From positions 1 to 43,409 of the forward strand of contig NZ_AFWT01000042.1 in NCBI RefSeq assembly GCF_000224065.1: DNA of 43,409 nucleotides, in the 5' to 3' direction. The position numbers were made by a program, and so were the translations under genes. Positions 31,001-39,282 of this stretch are shown in pieces (position 1 is the first letter of the stretch; each line of letters opens with the position of its first letter). Below the pieces are notes generated by a model. It made no database searches, had not been told where the DNA came from, and worked only from the letters and a program-made list of their open reading frames with translations. Source of the stretch: Thiorhodococcus drewsii AZ1 (GTDB lineage Bacteria > Pseudomonadota > Gammaproteobacteria > Chromatiales > Chromatiaceae).

Positions 31001-33759
31001 ATATTTACCTAGAATCGATTGGGTATGAAATATTAGATGCTGATGGAGTTGCTGTTTTAGGTGCGTTCTCTGATTTCGAGAGCGGAACCAAATATTTGAA
31101 GCCAGGTTATAATTATTTTCGCATCAGGGCCAATGTTCAATATAAAGAATATGATAATCAAGGAGAGGCGCAGGTTATAACAAAAAAATCAGAAAGAAAA
31201 TTTAAAATTTATAGAAAATCCGCTTCCACGAAAAAGCAATTCAGTGCCAATGGTGGCGGCACTTGTACGCCAACTCTTGACGCAAGCGGCAAACAGATAA
31301 AAAGCTGTATCGTTCCAAGTTTCACCGTGAAAGATACTGCGCAGATAAACGCTGTCCGCGCGGTCACCGAAAATCAATTTGTGGCTGCATCTTTGAGCAC
31401 AGTCGTCTGGCCGAAAGCCGACTACAGTCTCTACCTGACCTGTGGCAGCTACCACTATCAGGTCGGCTCGAATAGCGCTTTAGTCGTCCCCGCCAGCGAA
31501 GCCGGACAATCCGCATTGTCTAATTGCACGGTCAAAGTCGTTGGCGTTGGCACGGACAGCGATGAAGATGAAATACTGGAGTCGACTTTTAAGTTGGATC
31601 TCAAAGCAGCACTCCAAATCGCCAATGCCACTGAGGTGCCGACTGATCGTGCCGTTATGGGGATCTATAAGGTCGGTGGCGTCAAGGTAGCCAAGTTGCG
31701 CCAGGAGCAGGAGGCCAGTACCGGCGACACGATTAGTTATGTTTTTTACCTGCCGCCGGGCAGCACCATTCTTGCCTATGATCTCAATGGTGATGGTGCT
31801 TTTGGCAGCAAACCCGAGGCGACCGTTTCCGCCTCAAGCACCCAAGCGGGCATTTATACATATTCGGTTAACTATCCTGTTGGTGGCGTCTTTAAGCCCG
31901 CGCTCAAGGTCAGTATCAATGGCGTTGAAAGTACTGCCAGCGCGCCTGAAGTCCAGGTTGTTCCAGCGGGGATGACCCGGATCGATGTAGCGGTCTCGCC
32001 GGCAAGTTTGCAGACTGAACTCAGTACCCCCATTTCCCTGACAGCGACCATCAGCGGCGACTACACCTCAATCACCTGGAATAAGATCCAGGGTCCAGCC
32101 GCTCCCACCTCCGTTAGCGGCAATACCACGAAGACGGTTCGCTTGAGTTTGCCAGCCGCTGGCACTTATGTCATTGCGGTGAGGGTATGCAATGGCAGCA
32201 GTTATTGCGTCACTGAAAATGCGACGATAACCGCCGGGACGTTGCCGACTGATCCGACTGATCCGACTGATCTTGGTCATTTTATGGATAACGGTAATGG
32301 GACAGTGACAGATACGCGCACTGGGCTGACGTGGATGAGATGCGTATACGGAAGTACTTGGACTGGAAATACCTGCGAAGACGCTCAGATTAATTCTGAT
32401 GGGATGTTCGTGAATCTATATTCATGGCACGCAGCTAATGCAATGAGAATAAATTACGCTGGCTATTCAGACTGGAGACTTCCCACTTCAAGCGAAGTTA
32501 TTGGCCTATTTGATATCAGATATGAACCAGCGATTGACCCTATTGTTTTTCCATCTTTCCAATATCCATATTATATATGGACAGCAGACTATCTTGGTGT
32601 GGATGTGTTCGATATAGAGACTGCGGTTTACGCTAGTTTTTGGAATTGCTTGTTTAGCTCGTTTGGGTGTGACGTTCAGCAGCCCACTACATTCGACTCA
32701 GTAACAGAAACTGAAAATCTTTTACTATTTGTACGTGGTGGCGTAGCTGCGGAAAGCAGCTCTAAGGAAGAAATGGTAGTTGCTAATGCGAATCAAATTG
32801 GAATAAGAGAAAATATGGGCGTTGAATTTAATAATATCTACGATTCGACGTCTGTAGCTCGGCAATATGTTGTTGCCACCGATAATGCCTTAGTCTTTGA
32901 AGACACCAATGCGCACCGCGATCTCTACTATTACAATGTCTTCACCACTCGCCCCACACTCCTAACCTGCTCACCTGACTACGTCGCCAGCAATGCCGAC
33001 AGCCACAGCCCGCGCTTTGACGTAACCAACAACCGCGTACTCTTCCTCTCCCGCGCCACCAATCTAGTGCTCGGCGAGCAAAACGCTGCACAGCAGCTCT
33101 ATCAGGTTGATCTCGACACCGGCTTGATCCGCCGCCTATCCGAGACCCTGGATGGTCAACCCGCTAACGGCGACATCAGCCAGCTTGAACTAGCGTCCGA
33201 GGCTGGCCAGGTCGTGTTTCGTTCCGAGGCGACCAATTTCGAGTCCGGACCGGGACTTTACAGCCAGTCGCTCGATACAGGGGTACGCGAGCTTCTTGTC
33301 AAAGCGGAGGAGATTGACCACATCGCCAGGGTTGCCGAGCGTCCAGCGGTCGATGCCGGGGCCAATCTACTCGTCTACGATCGTCTGGACACCGAGGGCC
33401 AGCGCCAGATTCATACCCTGGATCTCGCCACCGGCATTGAACGTCAAGAAACTCCGCTCAATGACGCGACTGTAACAGCCTGCTGCGCACGCATTAGCAC
33501 GGACGGCCGTTATCTCGCTTGGCATGAGACTGATGCGCTAGGTGTCATGAGGCTACGCCTGCTAGATCAGGCTAGTTGGCGTGACGCACTCATGGACTGG
33601 CCGGCTAGTGTCAGCTCCAACCTTGAAGCGGTTCGACTCGAATTCCGCGAGGGTGGACGCGAACTCTGGTGGATGCCCACCGAATGGACCCCCGGACAGC
33701 CTGAGGTACTCTACAGGCACCTGAATCCAGTGTTCGTCGCGCCGGAGCAACTGCACTAA
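28063..33759 (+). CDS. Giant secreted mosaic protein: DUF4214, Ig/ZU5-like, DUF1566, beta-propeller
   Basis: 1898 aa. Residues 1-36 are a signal peptide (cleavage near ARA-W). Two DUF4214 units follow (about 42-165: MGYAPDAEGFNYWVG, IFGRAADTEGYNYWLG). An EF-hand/dockerin-like loop (DLNGDEIVDLGD) sits near 368-380, an Ig-like domain at about 430-506 and a ZU5-like domain at about 515-643. Residues about 620-1063 are an unrecognised, largely helical region encoded by AT-rich DNA. A beta-sandwich region follows, then a TDPTDPTD linker and a DUF1566 (Lcl C-terminal) domain at about 1402-1590 (NGTVTDTRTGLTWMR, SDWRLPTSSEV). The C-terminus (about 1600-1895) is a TolB/WD40-like propeller. It is probably cell-surface or extracellular; the role is unknown. 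Confidence 0.85.
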   Translation: MFASRVLAPKCSLWSLPSFVWLVVMVGLLAYGHVARAWDRDTEWQVVEIYLATMGYAPDAEGFNYWVGNIQTDSQWTPTTVAQSFFDQPLVQAQYPDSMGYGPLIEALYQNIFGRAADTEGYNYWLGELEAGRVLRNQMIIALINGGWDNPEAATDMARFGNRVNVALAFARYQTDHGIVYSRLSAEDQVYLHQAGRDVLVDIGSATDDYLVGVERIPGLLDRLAGQAIKINGLVQVGRIGDGTVKLYDRAGRLLGSGKTTRGDSLESVGHFTIDSSSLDPNDYYQLTVSGGALFDADFNDELDETPTALIGTVRAIYTGRQLLDTEDVTINLVSDMLVRLLGPQWATKTPEILSTSIAELLPNILRDLNGDEIVDLGDVAHFDEMLADHRFQLTFDFTQAHHGYLSAFFIQDAALRPDLDTALFTLIPPHILLAEDADYFTLGDTLNWRLAVASDAYPVTWSIDGKAFEGESWVPDQVGQYQLAADVHDATGAVIARSSRLLIVDSSTELTTLQAGPDGASVIVLDSDSGLDGARIVVPAGAVSTNTQITLARSTLDVLPVTGAVALSPVLEMQPTGLTFEQPVQIRIPFDPAQLSIGDELRIARLSDGELDYLTPTRIDYENKEVIFETDHFSRFRLHKGLPYFQETESEDFIQEIQLFMRGYTDNLILWESNKPVIKPVTWNDQLTTDEIAQILNRDLSFDSYRWLDSTLTPYTLYNDFKNNKERFDGVYDKAMSYNPRGLGRLFRQHYPGFNAYSATLNIYESLRHFVGGSAFAENFAIAFLAKKVFQGAINKSYVGSMIKFLSANTDLLARTMQGFEDTCVGNSMLKVKNGALDNKALEKTLEDAGIFDEFYRPGASGVQECSLTQDPTSITRETMLNSYWEPLYNFWQLIANYEASKAVGEDGYNAEKALKKVILSASQDVIVTANYRFVLPSPYADKLSVDLDPLSDFFFAVNSEVDKIDIKAELLTSGSGSNIYLESIGYEILDADGVAVLGAFSDFESGTKYLKPGYNYFRIRANVQYKEYDNQGEAQVITKKSERKFKIYRKSASTKKQFSANGGGTCTPTLDASGKQIKSCIVPSFTVKDTAQINAVRAVTENQFVAASLSTVVWPKADYSLYLTCGSYHYQVGSNSALVVPASEAGQSALSNCTVKVVGVGTDSDEDEILESTFKLDLKAALQIANATEVPTDRAVMGIYKVGGVKVAKLRQEQEASTGDTISYVFYLPPGSTILAYDLNGDGAFGSKPEATVSASSTQAGIYTYSVNYPVGGVFKPALKVSINGVESTASAPEVQVVPAGMTRIDVAVSPASLQTELSTPISLTATISGDYTSITWNKIQGPAAPTSVSGNTTKTVRLSLPAAGTYVIAVRVCNGSSYCVTENATITAGTLPTDPTDPTDLGHFMDNGNGTVTDTRTGLTWMRCVYGSTWTGNTCEDAQINSDGMFVNLYSWHAANAMRINYAGYSDWRLPTSSEVIGLFDIRYEPAIDPIVFPSFQYPYYIWTADYLGVDVFDIETAVYASFWNCLFSSFGCDVQQPTTFDSVTETENLLLFVRGGVAAESSSKEEMVVANANQIGIRENMGVEFNNIYDSTSVARQYVVATDNALVFEDTNAHRDLYYYNVFTTRPTLLTCSPDYVASNADSHSPRFDVTNNRVLFLSRATNLVLGEQNAAQQLYQVDLDTGLIRRLSETLDGQPANGDISQLELASEAGQVVFRSEATNFESGPGLYSQSLDTGVRELLVKAEEIDHIARVAERPAVDAGANLLVYDRLDTEGQRQIHTLDLATGIERQETPLNDATVTACCARISTDGRYLAWHETDALGVMRLRLLDQASWRDALMDWPASVSSNLEAVRLEFREGGRELWWMPTEWTPGQPEVLYRHLNPVFVAPEQLH

Positions 33760-33771
33760 TGGTTTGAGCAC

Positions 33772-33798
33772 ACGCGCGGCGGCATCCCCGTCGCGCGT
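33772..33798 (+). terminator. Possible hairpin terminator after the second giant gene
   Basis: ACGCGCG / CGCGCGT stem with a 13-base loop, 13 bases after the stop. No T-run follows, so termination activity is uncertain. Confidence 0.35.
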
Positions 33799-33906
33799 CT
33801 GGTTCATTGCCAAGCATTCCCTGTTATGAGGGAAAATGGGGTCAGTGCCTGATGTATCCCCCACTAAAATATAATAAGAACAGTCTTTTAAATAAAATGA
33901 GTAATC

Positions 33907-33923
33907 CCCCGGCTTTGCCGGGG
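33907..33923. repeat. Palindrome flush against an IS481 end
   Basis: CCCCGGC-TTT-GCCGGGG ends exactly one base before the terminal TGTCAAG of the IS481 remnant. It may be the insertion target or an older IS-end hairpin. Confidence 0.6.
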
Positions 33924-34240
33924 TGTCAAGTCCCCTAAGATTATATACGCGCTTTTTGAATAGTTCGGGGCGCTTCTCAGCCCAATCCTTGAGGGCTTGA
34001 ATCGGAGCGATGTGCCCGAGTGCTTTTTGCGGAATGTGTTGGTTGTAGACCTGGACGTAGCGGGTGATGGTCTGCTCCAGACTCTGAGAAGAGTCGAAGC
34101 GTGTGGTGGCCAGCACCTCGGCGATGCGCCCATTGAAACGCTCGACCATGCCATTGGTCTGTGGGGTTCGGGGTTTGGTCAGGCGATGCTCGATGGCATG
34201 TTTGGAGCAGACCTGATCGAAGCGATGCTGCCCGGTGGGT
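33924..34240 (-). pseudogene. IS481 transposase remnant (C-terminal part)
   Basis: The right inverted repeat (TGTCAAGTCCCC) begins at 33924, and the reverse strand encodes the last third of the same transposase found complete at 42031 (GQHRFDQVC to KKRVYNLRGLD), including TNGMVERFN with the catalytic Glu. The homology stops near 34234-34240, where an IS3 left end starts at 34245. The N-terminal two thirds and both catalytic Asp residues are gone, so it is inactive. Confidence 0.85.
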
Positions 34241-34305
34241 AAAGTGGACCCTAAAAATCGGACAGTCATTTAAGTTGTCAGGCCGGCACGAAAGGGTTGA
34301 TCACA

Positions 34306-34590
34306 ATGGGTGAAGCAAAGCGCAAAACCTACGCCGCCGCGTTCAAAGCCAAAGTGGCCTTGGAGGCCATCCGTGGGGTGAAAACCGTCAACGAGATTGG
34401 CCAGGAGCACGGTGTGCACCCGGTTCAAGTTGGGCAATGGAAGAAGGAGATCTTGGAGCACGCCGGCACGCTGTTCGAGACCAAACGGGGGCGCAAACCT
34501 GCGGATGATCAGAGTGCGCCGGAGCGCCTCTACAGCGAGATCGGGCGCCTGAAGATGGAACTGGACTGGTTGAAAAAAAGTCCGGGTTGA
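34306..34590 (+). CDS. IS3-family transposase OrfA
   Basis: 94 aa from ATG 34306. A helix-turn-helix DNA-binding protein (KRKTYAAAFKAKVALEAIRG, VNEIGQEHGVHPVQVGQWKK) with a C-terminal leucine-zipper-like segment (LYSEIGRLKMELDWLKKS). Normally it is joined to OrfB by frameshifting; the orfB catalytic part is missing here, so no transposition is expected. Confidence 0.88.
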   Translation: MGEAKRKTYAAAFKAKVALEAIRGVKTVNEIGQEHGVHPVQVGQWKKEILEHAGTLFETKRGRKPADDQSAPERLYSEIGRLKMELDWLKKSPG

Positions 34591-34594
34591 GCCT

Positions 34595-34663
34595 GTGAGC
34601 ACCCGTCGCGGATGGATCGAGCGTGCGGGTGAGGTGGCGGTGATCCGCCAATGTGCCTTGACC
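34595..34663 (+). pseudogene. IS3-family orfB, 5' fragment
   Basis: From GTG 34595, 23 residues (VSTRRGWIERAGEVAVIRQC...) match the usual start of an IS3 OrfB integrase-like transposase. The DDE catalytic domain is absent because the next insertion sequence truncates it. Confidence 0.65.
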
Positions 34664-36085
34664 CCATCCCATTACACAGAACTCTGAGTGTACGATAGCG
34701 AACTATTTTTTCTGAGACATGTTGGAGCACACGATGGGCTGGGCGTCGGAAGAATTGGCCTCGATTGATCTGGGCGACACGCGCCGCAACCGGCGCGCGA
34801 TTCAGTTGATCGAGCGCTTGGCTGAGCATCCGACGGCGAGTATTCCGGGGGCCTGCAACGGCTGGTCGGAGACGCAGGCGGGCTATCGGTTTCTCGGCAG
34901 TGAAACCTACGACTGGCTCGACATCCTTGAGCCGCATCGTCAGTGCACGCAGACGCGCATGGCGGCCCATCCGGTGGTGCTGTGTCTGCAGGACACCACG
35001 GAGCTGGACTTCAACGGCCAGACGATCAAAGGACTTGGTCCCTTGAGCTATGAGGCCCAGCGCGGGATGTATCTGCACCCAACCTACGCGGTGACGCCCG
35101 AGCGCGAACCGCTGGGTGTGCTGGATGCCTGGATGTGGGCGCGCGAGCCAAAAGACGCCGACGGGCACCGCCCAGGTGCCCCCGAGAGTCTGCGCTGGAA
35201 AGAGGGCTATGAACGGGTCGCGGACCTGGCCGGAGAGTTGCCCGACACCCGCCTGGTCTATGTGGCGGATCGTGAGGCCGACATGCTGGAGCTGATGGTG
35301 CGCGCCCGTGATTTGGGCACCCCGGCCGATTGGCTGTTGCGCGCTAAGCATAACCGTGCGTTGCCCGGTGGCGAGGGCAAGAAGCTGTGGGGGAGTGTGC
35401 TGGAGAGCGAACCACTCGGGGAGGTGCGCTTCAACCTGCCGCCAGGACGCGGGCGCACCGCCCGAACGGTGCGTCAGGAACTCTATGCCCAGCGGGTGAG
35501 CCTTTCGGATCGGCGCCAAGGTTTCCTTGAGGTCACCTGCGTGATCGCCCGTGAAGTGGACGCGCCCAAGTGCGTCAAACCGATTGAATGGCGTCTGTTG
35601 ACCAACCGCAGCGCCGAGACGCTCGAGGCCGCTGTCGAACTGATCGAATGGTATCGGGCGCGCTGGGAAATCGAGCTGCTGTTCTTGGTCCTCAAGGAAG
35701 CCTGTCGTGTCGAGGCCCTGCAACTGGGCACTGTCGAGCGCCTGCAGCGCGCCTTCGCGCTGTTTCTGGTGGTGGGATGGCGCATCGCCCGACTGATGCG
35801 ACTGGGACGCACCGTGCCAGACCTGGATGCCTCGCTGCTGCTCGAACCTGAGGAGTGGCAAGCGGCCTACATTCTGGCCAAGAAGCCCGTGCCCAAGCAG
35901 TCTCCGCGACTCAACGAGGTGTTGCGCTTGATCGCCCGCCAGGGCGGATTTCTCGGACGCAAGGGCGATGGCGAGCCTGGTGTGAAGACCATTTGGCTCG
36001 GACTGCAGCGCATCAGAGACGTGGCAGCCGGGATCAAATACGCCAAAGAATCTCATGACTTATGAAGATGTGTGTAATGAGATGG
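34664..36085 (+). mobile_element. Tn5/IS50-like IS4-family insertion sequence
   Basis: Imperfect terminal inverted repeats CCATCCCATTACACA (from 34664) and CCATCTCATTACACA (complement ending 36085) bound a 1422-bp element with one intact transposase. A 9-bp target duplication typical of this group is not visible (left GCCTTGACC, right CTTAGGCCG), suggesting rearrangement after insertion. Confidence 0.8.
34734..36065 (+). CDS. IS4-family (Tn5-like) transposase
   Basis: 443 aa from ATG 34734, which has GGAG seven bases upstream; ATG 34719 adds five residues. N-terminal DNA-binding motif ASIDLGDTRRNRRAIQL. The RNase-H-like DDE core shows D in CLQDTTELDF, D in YVADREADM and the YREK-like region WYRARWEIELLFLVLKEACRVE containing the Glu. 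All catalytic positions are present and the frame is unbroken, so the element is potentially active. It shares family with the fragment at 43007 but is clearly a different member. Confidence 0.92.
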   Translation: MGWASEELASIDLGDTRRNRRAIQLIERLAEHPTASIPGACNGWSETQAGYRFLGSETYDWLDILEPHRQCTQTRMAAHPVVLCLQDTTELDFNGQTIKGLGPLSYEAQRGMYLHPTYAVTPEREPLGVLDAWMWAREPKDADGHRPGAPESLRWKEGYERVADLAGELPDTRLVYVADREADMLELMVRARDLGTPADWLLRAKHNRALPGGEGKKLWGSVLESEPLGEVRFNLPPGRGRTARTVRQELYAQRVSLSDRRQGFLEVTCVIAREVDAPKCVKPIEWRLLTNRSAETLEAAVELIEWYRARWEIELLFLVLKEACRVEALQLGTVERLQRAFALFLVVGWRIARLMRLGRTVPDLDASLLLEPEEWQAAYILAKKPVPKQSPRLNEVLRLIARQGGFLGRKGDGEPGVKTIWLGLQRIRDVAAGIKYAKESHDL

Positions 36086-36206
36086 CTTAGGCCGGAACAC
36101 ACGATGATCGAGGCCAACAGGGGCATTGATCATCGTTCGGTCCACCTGCCGCGATGCAACTTCGGCCGACCAAGCAAAGCGCTGACTTCGAGAAACAAAA
36201 ATCGCC

Positions 36207-39029
36207 CTATCTGTTCAGCGATCTCGCTCTTGGAACAACCGATGAGCCAGACTCTGGTACAGGTATCTTCGAAGTGGGCCTGAGATAATAGAAATCCTTG
36301 TCGGTACCGCTGAAGGCGATGTAGAGATCGCGGTCTGGGATATAGGTGAACTTACCCCTCAGGTTTCCAGGCTTTGGCGGATTGCCCGAAACGTGCTTCG
36401 ACACAATCTCCAGCACTTTGCTCGAATAATCCGGCGTAATGAAATAGAGCGCGTCATCGCCGGTCCAGGCGACGAATTTGTTGAGATTCGGGTTGTAGGT
36501 CAAGGCTAGATCGCTAACCGAAAGAAGCGATGTGTTCCCGGTGAACGTCCAGGACGTATCGGGCTCGAACAGGGGACCCGCTCCGCCAACGACACCCGTC
36601 GACCCCTTTGCTCCAGAGGTTCCATACGCCTCCAGCGAAAGCCCGTTCAAGTCAAAAACAGCCGTACGAGCGCCAGACACGCCGAGTTGAAGCGCGAAGC
36701 CGTTCACAGTGTCGATCGACACCGGCCCTCTTGAAACCTGAAAGGGCCAGACATTGTCGACGAGCGCATTTCGCGGGCTCGAATGGCTGAAATCGATCAG
36801 ATAGCCGCCGCGGCTCGAACCGTTTCGATTGCTCGCGGTGTATCCAATGCCGGTCGCAGGGTCCAAGAGCCAGGTGGCAATCGTCACACTGCCGTACTGG
36901 TCGTTTTCACCTGCCAACAGCGTCCAGCGCTTTGTAAAGGGATCGAAGCTCCAGATATCGGTTACGTTCTGACCGTACTGCGAGTGCGCGGGCTTCGACG
37001 AGCAATCCCCATGCCCCCGGACAATACCCGACGGACCGACGATAATGGTCTTAGTCACAGGATTGTAGCTCGCCGTACCGGATATGCCGCGCGGAGCAGG
37101 CGCGATCCCGCCACGCTTCAAGTGGAGAATGCCATGACATCCGTCGGTATGGATCTTACTGCCGTAGATGTCGTCCGGGGTATACTCCTTCGTCTCGCTG
37201 ATATGCGTGGGATCCGTGATACGCTCGGCCTGTTGCGTTTCGAAGTCGAATGCATAGACTTCGTTTCCATAATAGTTGCGCCCACCGCCGCCGCCCATCA
37301 GATACCACTTCCCAAGTTCCGGCACGTAAACGCCCGACGCATACCCTCCTTTGGATTCACAATAGGGTCCCGTGCCGAAATTGTCTTTATAGACGTAGGA
37401 GCCATCCGCCCCTTTGAGCCTTGCAGCGCACACATCATTGATTCGCGAATCCGGAACGGCCTCCCAGATGTAAAGGCCGAGCGCCTCGGCAGCGTCCGAG
37501 TCGTTCACGGTGATGGAGATGGATTGGCTGACACTGCCCCCCGGGCCGATGCAGGTGATCTCAAAGCGGTCATTAGAGGTCAATGGCTCCGAGGTAAAGG
37601 TCCCGGACGCCTCAAGCGCCCCTGACCAGCCTGCGGACGCCTGGCATTCGTCGACATAGGCCGCCGACCAATTCAGCACGGCCGAAGTCTCGTAGTCGAT
37701 CAGCTCCGAGTCTGCGTAAAAGGAGAGCGTCGGCACAAGCGGAGGGATTTCTGAGGGATCATATTCCTTTGCCCCGATGTCCAGCGCACCCAAGACTGGG
37801 CGCGCTCGCCCCGACCGGGGGAACTGGTACTGGTAGACCGGACTCAAGGAGAATCCACCATAATCGCCGGCGTCAACGCCGGCATCCATAGCGCCGGAAG
37901 ACGCCGTCAGCACGTAAACCCGGTTGCTCCGATCGAAGAATCCCGGCGCATCCGTCACTAGGTTGTTATCGAGCGTCGCGAGAGAAAAGGCTCCAGAAAC
38001 AACACGATCCGCTGCAATATCGACAAAAAGATTATTCACCAGCAAGGCGTCGGACAGACCCTTGTCGTAAAGTTTTAGCGCCGTGGCTGTCGCCTTGCCG
38101 TCGTTGACGAAGGTGTTGCCAGAGACGAAAAGGCGCTGCTCGGGATGCGGATTCGATTCAGCGGAATACGAGACCATCCCGTAGTTCGGGGAATTCGGTC
38201 CCTGCTGAATGATGTTTCCGATGATGTAGGTCAGGCCACCCTGTGGAACGTCGATATTGTAGCTAGAGTCTCCGTCCACCTCGTCGGCAAGGCGGTTATA
38301 GAGGATGTAGCTCTTAAGCGCGCGAGTCTTCACCAGGTGCCCGATGTGACTGTCATGAGAGTAGCTAAAGCGCAGTACAAAACTACTCACATTCCCGGAG
38401 ATGTACATATTATGGGTGCGACCACCTGACACACCGTTATGCGAGAACTCACTGCGGTCGATAACAACGTCGGCCATGTTCGGCGACGCAGGGGTGATGA
38501 GAACGCCGTTCTCGTTGTCTGAAAAATACGAATTGGTGATATAGAGGTATCCGCCGCCGTCGAACCGGATACCGGCGCCATTCCGATCCGAGACTGAAGC
38601 GCCGACAAAGGCGATGTTATCCACGATCAGGTTCTGCGCGGCCTTAGTCGGATTCCAAATGCCCTTGCCACCGGGAATACTGCAATCGGTCGCGTCCAAG
38701 ACCGGACGGCCGCCGACCCCAACGAGCGTCAGGAAATTCGCGCTCCATTTCACGCCCGTATCGCAGGCATAGGTGGCGGCCTCGATCTCGACGACGTCGC
38801 CGTCCTGAACGAGACTCGCCACCTCGCTCGGTTTCTTATAGCGCTGGCTCGGCCCCACCCTCCAGACCTGCCCGGTGCCGAAGCCCTCAGGTGCCTGCAC
38901 CGCATCCAAGTGCGCATCGTATGCGGGGATGATCGACGCCGCGTCCACCGCCCAAGCAGGCGCGGCCACCAGCGGGAGAGCAACCATGAGGGTCAAGATT
39001 TTGGCCGAAAGCCACCTGTCGTTCATCAT
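36207..39029 (-). CDS. Secreted parallel beta-helix / Ig-like / beta-propeller protein
   Basis: 940 aa from ATG 39029, preceded by GAGGAGT nine bases upstream; the signal peptide ends near PAWA (residue 27). Residues about 50-430 form a right-handed parallel beta-helix (repeating NNxF/NxI turns, LVVDNIAFVGA, YITNSYFSDNENGVLI, LVNNLFVDI, ending DIGAKEYDP as in polysaccharide lyase-like helices). An Ig-like domain spans about 435-525. The C-terminal half (about 530-930) looks like a kelch-type propeller (YLMGGGGGRNYYGNEVYAFDFET, IWSFDPFTKRW). It probably binds or cleaves an extracellular polysaccharide; the catalytic activity is not demonstrable. It ends 122 bases from the Tn5-like IS. Confidence 0.82.
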   Translation of the reverse strand: MMNDRWLSAKILTLMVALPLVAAPAWAVDAASIIPAYDAHLDAVQAPEGFGTGQVWRVGPSQRYKKPSEVASLVQDGDVVEIEAATYACDTGVKWSANFLTLVGVGGRPVLDATDCSIPGGKGIWNPTKAAQNLIVDNIAFVGASVSDRNGAGIRFDGGGYLYITNSYFSDNENGVLITPASPNMADVVIDRSEFSHNGVSGGRTHNMYISGNVSSFVLRFSYSHDSHIGHLVKTRALKSYILYNRLADEVDGDSSYNIDVPQGGLTYIIGNIIQQGPNSPNYGMVSYSAESNPHPEQRLFVSGNTFVNDGKATATALKLYDKGLSDALLVNNLFVDIAADRVVSGAFSLATLDNNLVTDAPGFFDRSNRVYVLTASSGAMDAGVDAGDYGGFSLSPVYQYQFPRSGRARPVLGALDIGAKEYDPSEIPPLVPTLSFYADSELIDYETSAVLNWSAAYVDECQASAGWSGALEASGTFTSEPLTSNDRFEITCIGPGGSVSQSISITVNDSDAAEALGLYIWEAVPDSRINDVCAARLKGADGSYVYKDNFGTGPYCESKGGYASGVYVPELGKWYLMGGGGGRNYYGNEVYAFDFETQQAERITDPTHISETKEYTPDDIYGSKIHTDGCHGILHLKRGGIAPAPRGISGTASYNPVTKTIIVGPSGIVRGHGDCSSKPAHSQYGQNVTDIWSFDPFTKRWTLLAGENDQYGSVTIATWLLDPATGIGYTASNRNGSSRGGYLIDFSHSSPRNALVDNVWPFQVSRGPVSIDTVNGFALQLGVSGARTAVFDLNGLSLEAYGTSGAKGSTGVVGGAGPLFEPDTSWTFTGNTSLLSVSDLALTYNPNLNKFVAWTGDDALYFITPDYSSKVLEIVSKHVSGNPPKPGNLRGKFTYIPDRDLYIAFSGTDKDFYYLRPTSKIPVPESGSSVVPRARSLNR

Positions 39030-39140
39030 GAGTTCCGACTCCTCGAATCGACATTTTCCATAGGCTAACATAACGCGACGCTGTACCGACTCAAGGCAAT
39101 AACCCTGCCTCGATCATCCTCTGGTCCAAGCGCACGACCG

Positions 39141-39197
39141 GTGGGAGCGGCGCCCCGCCGCAACGGTCGCGCGATCGCGGCGGGGCGCCGCTCCCAC
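39141..39197. repeat. REP-like perfect palindrome
   Basis: Two 21-base arms (39141-39161 and 39177-39197, beginning GTGGGAGCGGCGCC) are exact complements around a 15-base loop. The GTGGGAGCGG signature matches REP-type palindromes common in gammaproteobacteria. It sits between the beta-helix gene and the epimerase gene. It may be a REP element mobilised by a RAYT transposase elsewhere. Confidence 0.85.
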
Positions 39198-39282
39198 GTC
39201 GCTTTGCCTGAAGGTGGACGAGCGAGCGCGAAGTCCACCGAATTCCTCCAGCCCTGGATATCCCAAACGAACGATCACAACC

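Larger units (their letters stand above)
34245..34663 (+). mobile_element. IS3-family remnant (left end, orfA, start of orfB)
   Basis: The left terminus TGGACCCTAAAAATCGGAC at 34245 is typical of IS3-family elements. orfA is complete and orfB is cut after 23 codons where the Tn5-like IS begins at 34664. No right end remains nearby. Confidence 0.75.

Noticed and set aside
33562-34269. 235-residue minus-strand frame joining an IS481 fragment to antisense of the giant gene
   Set aside because: Only the first two thirds are real transposase sequence. The rest is read-through into the opposite strand of another gene.
26277-36085. Composite transposon carrying the 1898-aa gene between two IS4-family elements
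   Set aside because: The two flanking elements have different inverted repeats and divergent transposases, so they could not act together on the segment.
36207-36270. PEP-CTERM sorting tail on the beta-helix protein
   Set aside because: The end reads IPVPESGSSVVPRARSLNR. It has no hydrophobic segment after the Pro-Glu, so it is not a PEP-CTERM signal, although an exosortase-type O-ligase is nearby.
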